9,138 bases of DNA from Gorillibacterium sp. (GTDB lineage: Bacteria; Bacillota; Bacilli; Paenibacillales; NBRC-103111): NCBI GenBank assembly GCA_023511325.1, contig JAIMBU010000063.1:1-9138 (forward strand). The letters run 5' to 3'. The notes beneath the pieces are model-generated. The model saw nothing but the letters and a program-made list of their open reading frames with translations, did not search any database and had not been told where the DNA came from. Positions within the stretch are counted from its first letter, which is position 1; each line of letters opens with the position of its first letter. This document shows positions 7,460 to 9,138 of the stretch, one piece after another. The translations under genes were made by a program, and so were the position numbers.

Positions 7460-7483
7460 AGCGGGTATAATAAGTAATTCTCG

Positions 7484-8530
7484 TTAAATAGCTAACTCCA
7501 GCTCTTCAAAACGGCTGCTCAAGTCGCGTTTTAACCAACGCTTCTCGGTGTCACCCAAAAATGCTGCTTCTGCACTATTTAACACCAGGTCGGATAGTTC
7601 TTTTATGGAGAAATCGAACCTTTCCGCAAGAATCAGGTACTCTCTTGTCAGATCCGTTCCAGACACGCTGGGATTATCGGTATTAACTGTTACATTTAAA
7701 CCTTGCTCGTAATATTCCCTAATCGGATAGCTGTCCCAGCCTGTGACTGCCTTGGTCTGGATGTTGCTAACTGGGCACATTTCCAAGGGAATCCCGCGCT
7801 CAACCATCATCTTCAACACCTCAGGGCTTTCCTTCAGTCGAACAGCGTGGCCGACCCGTGTTGCTCCAAGTTTTGTCACGGCTTCATTAATATTTGCCGC
7901 ACCTGCTGCTTCACCCGCATGAATCGTTACCGGTATCCCTTTCTTGTGGGACAAAGCAAACACCTCACGAAAAAACTCTGGTGGATACGACGCCTCGTCT
8001 CCAGCAAGATCAACAGCAACAATTCCTCTGCCCATATAGCGTGAAGCCGCCTCGATCACCTCAAGGTTTAACGCTTGATGATGATTTCTCATGCAGATGG
8101 CAATTGCTCGCGCCATGATACCGAATTTCCGCTCTCCGCGGCGCAAGCCAACGATGACCCAATAAATCGCCTCCTCCGGAGACAATCCCTTTCCTCGGTG
8201 CAATTGCGGTGCAAACCGCACCTCCACGTACCGACAACCGTGAGCTGCCGACTGCTGTACGACTTCAAAGGCTGCGCGCTCCAACGCCCCAGGCGTCTGC
8301 AGAAAACGGGTTGTAAAGTCAAACTTGCTCAAGTATTCCGTCAGACTGTTGCATTCTTCCCCCACACGCATGTAGGGAAGAAGCTGCTCCGTATCCACCG
8401 CTGGAAGCTCCAATCCTTGTTCTCTAGCCAAATCAATAATAGTTTCTGGCTTTAAGCTCCCATCCAAATGCAGGTGAAGATCGATCTTGGGCATCAGTTG
8501 AATCTTAGCTTTAATTGCGGTATTTAGCAT
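7484..8530 (-). CDS. add: Adenosine deaminase
   Basis: This cytoplasmic zinc enzyme hydrolyses adenosine and 2'-deoxyadenosine to inosine and deoxyinosine, in purine salvage. With the ATG at 8530 it has 348 residues, the usual family length. Metal and catalytic motifs are complete: MPKIDLHLHLDGS (zinc ligands H19 and H21), IHAGEAAG (ligand H204, catalytic E207), GHAVRL (H228) and NTDNPSVSGT (ligand D285). TDN in place of the TDDP seen in many family members recalls the bacterial NTDNRTVS form and is not a defect. The start is chosen because GGGAGGG (8541-8547) lies 10 bases upstream; an upstream TTG at 8554 would put that ribosome site inside the coding region. Nothing distinguishes it firmly from an adenine or N6-modified adenosine deaminase, but adenosine is the best fit. 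Single-gene unit with its own terminator. Confidence 0.93.
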   Translation of the reverse strand: MLNTAIKAKIQLMPKIDLHLHLDGSLKPETIIDLAREQGLELPAVDTEQLLPYMRVGEECNSLTEYLSKFDFTTRFLQTPGALERAAFEVVQQSAAHGCRYVEVRFAPQLHRGKGLSPEEAIYWVIVGLRRGERKFGIMARAIAICMRNHHQALNLEVIEAASRYMGRGIVAVDLAGDEASYPPEFFREVFALSHKKGIPVTIHAGEAAGAANINEAVTKLGATRVGHAVRLKESPEVLKMMVERGIPLEMCPVSNIQTKAVTGWDSYPIREYYEQGLNVTVNTDNPSVSGTDLTREYLILAERFDFSIKELSDLVLNSAEAAFLGDTEKRWLKRDLSSRFEELELAI

Positions 8531-8593
8531 AAGGCTTGCTCCCTCCCTCTTCAATTTATTGACTAACCTCGCTTAAGTTTCTCGTCATCCTTA

Positions 8594-8623
8594 TTTATAT
8601 GTTATATATAGTAACATCTGCAA
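8594..8623 (-). promoter_or_regulatory. Candidate promoter of the adenosine deaminase gene
   Basis: On the minus strand TTGCAG (8618-8623) and TATAAA (8594-8599) are spaced by 18 bases. The -10 box matches sigma-A at 5 of 6 positions, while the -35 box keeps only TTG. An inverted repeat (8599-8617) fills the spacer, where a bound repressor would block RNA polymerase. Confidence 0.4.
8599..8617. promoter_or_regulatory. Inverted repeat ATGTTA-N7-TAACAT (possible operator)
   Basis: A perfect 6-bp inverted repeat with a 7-base AT-rich centre lies in the divergent deaminase/dGTPase intergenic region. Its half-site recurs as ATGTTAC at 8640-8646 and 8698-8704, and the right arm at 8611-8617 is an exact inverted ATGTTAC. 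The last copy overlaps the candidate -10 box of the dGTPase gene. The pattern suggests a regulator acting on both promoters, though AT-rich sequence raises the chance of coincidence. Confidence 0.4.
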
Positions 8624-8678
8624 CATAAAATACAAGTTAATGTTACTTTTCATCACATATTTTTTAGGAAGTCCTGCT

Positions 8679-8707
8679 TTTACGAAAAGAGCATGGTATG
8701 TTACAAT
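8679..8707 (+). promoter_or_regulatory. Candidate sigma-A promoter of the dGTPase-like gene
   Basis: TTTACG (8679-8684) and TACAAT (8702-8707) are spaced by 17 bases, matching consensus at 4 of 6 and 5 of 6 positions. The predicted transcription start near 8714 gives a leader of about 55 bases before the ATG at 8769. Confidence 0.55.
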
Positions 8708-8768
8708 TTGCAAAAGTCTTTCATTGGAATAGCTTATCAGCGCACCAGATAGAGAGAGGAAGATCATT

Positions 8769-9138
8769 ATGGATTTGCGAAAGTTACGTCTTGACGATCC
8801 GAATAGCGGAACATTTAGTGAGGAACGTGAGGAATTTGAACGGGATTATGCAAGACTTATTCAATCTCCCGCCTTCCGCAGGCTACAAGGGAAGTCACAG
8901 GTGTTTGGAGCAGGCTCTGGGGATTACTATCGGACGAGGTTGACTCACTCTCTGGAGGTTTCCCAAATCGCCCGTGAGGCAGCCCGGCGCTTGGGAGAGC
9001 AGTATGCTTTCTTGGCTCGCCGTGAGCATCCTGGCTTAATGCTGGAGCAAGCCGTGGTGGAGTGCGCCGCGCTGGCTCATGATCTCGGTCATCCGCCTTT
9101 TGGGCATAAGGGCGAAGAGGTCCTGAACGATCTGCTCA
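8769..9138 (+). CDS. dgt: dGTPase-like HD-domain triphosphohydrolase (C-terminus cut by window edge)
   Basis: Members hydrolyse dGTP, or several dNTPs, to the deoxynucleoside and triphosphate, trimming cytoplasmic dNTP pools. The 123 visible residues hold the N-terminal part of the family: [24 protein letters not shown] at 23-46 (its conserved arginines and the SPAFRRLQ box are diagnostic), [10 protein letters not shown] (metal ligand H60) and [16 protein letters not shown] (HD pair H104-D105, then H108 and H113). No residue expected in this part is missing. Family proteins are about 400-500 residues, so most of the gene lies beyond the edge. The ATG at 8769 has AGAGAGGA 8 bases upstream. It is divergent from the deaminase gene. 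The family is clear, but dGTP specificity over other dNTPs cannot be judged here. Confidence 0.9.
   Translation, partial: MDLRKLRLDDPNSGTFSEEREEFERDYARLIQSPAFRRLQGKSQVFGAGSGDYYRTRLTHSLEVSQIAREAARRLGEQYAFLARREHPGLMLEQAVVECAALAHDLGHPPFGHKGEEVLNDLL

Noticed and set aside
8531..8554. An 8-residue extension of adenosine deaminase from TTG 8554
   Set aside because: The strong GGGAGGG ribosome site lies inside this extension and points to ATG 8530.
8698..8943. An 81-codon plus-strand frame overlapping the dGTPase start
   Set aside because: The dGTPase frame with its HD motifs is the real gene; this ATG overlaps the predicted -10 box.
1..9138. A defence island, biosynthetic cluster, prophage or mobile element
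   Set aside because: All genes belong to familiar sugar-uptake or purine-metabolism families, with no transposase, integrase, terminal repeats, toxin-antitoxin pair or CRISPR-type repeats.

Overview
The window looks like chromosomal DNA of a low-to-mid G+C Gram-positive bacterium, most likely a Paenibacillus or close relative. This is inferred from strong AGGAGG-type ribosome sites, a CUT1 sugar ABC transporter with a lipoprotein binding protein, a near-consensus CcpA (cre) site, intrinsic terminators with U-tracts, and the style of the encoded proteins. The genus is a guess from overall resemblance. There are no RNA genes, insertion sequences, CRISPR arrays or phage genes.

Layout. All genes but the last lie on the minus strand, so transcription runs from high to low coordinates. 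At the right edge, a dGTPase-like HD-domain gene (8769 to the edge, plus strand) is divergent from an adenosine deaminase gene (8530-7484). They share a 238-bp intergenic region holding a repeated ATGTTAC motif. A strong intrinsic terminator (7409-7459) ends the deaminase unit. Next is a two-gene alpha-galactosidase operon. Its first gene is a divergent GH36 enzyme with an apparent TTG start (7260-5170), followed 18 bp later by a canonical GH36 alpha-galactosidase (5151-2998). A hairpin terminator lies at 2900-2945. The transport operon follows: a sugar-binding lipoprotein (2734-1448), a MalF-type permease (1320-433) and a MalG-type permease (436 to the left edge, truncated). The two permease genes overlap by 4 bases (ATGA). 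A near-perfect cre site sits in the leader of the binding-protein gene.

How the genes fit together. The lipoprotein and two permeases would import an oligosaccharide, probably a galactoside of the melibiose/raffinose type. The two GH36 enzymes lack signal peptides and would remove alpha-galactosyl groups in the cytoplasm. No ATPase gene is visible; in related Firmicutes one shared MsmX-type ATPase often serves several such transporters. The deaminase and dGTPase belong to purine (deoxy)nucleoside and nucleotide metabolism and are unrelated to the sugar locus.

I found no clearly undescribed system. The points most worth a second look are the pairing of two very different GH36 enzymes, the TTG start overlapped by a five-codon leader, and the ATGTTAC cluster between the deaminase and dGTPase genes.
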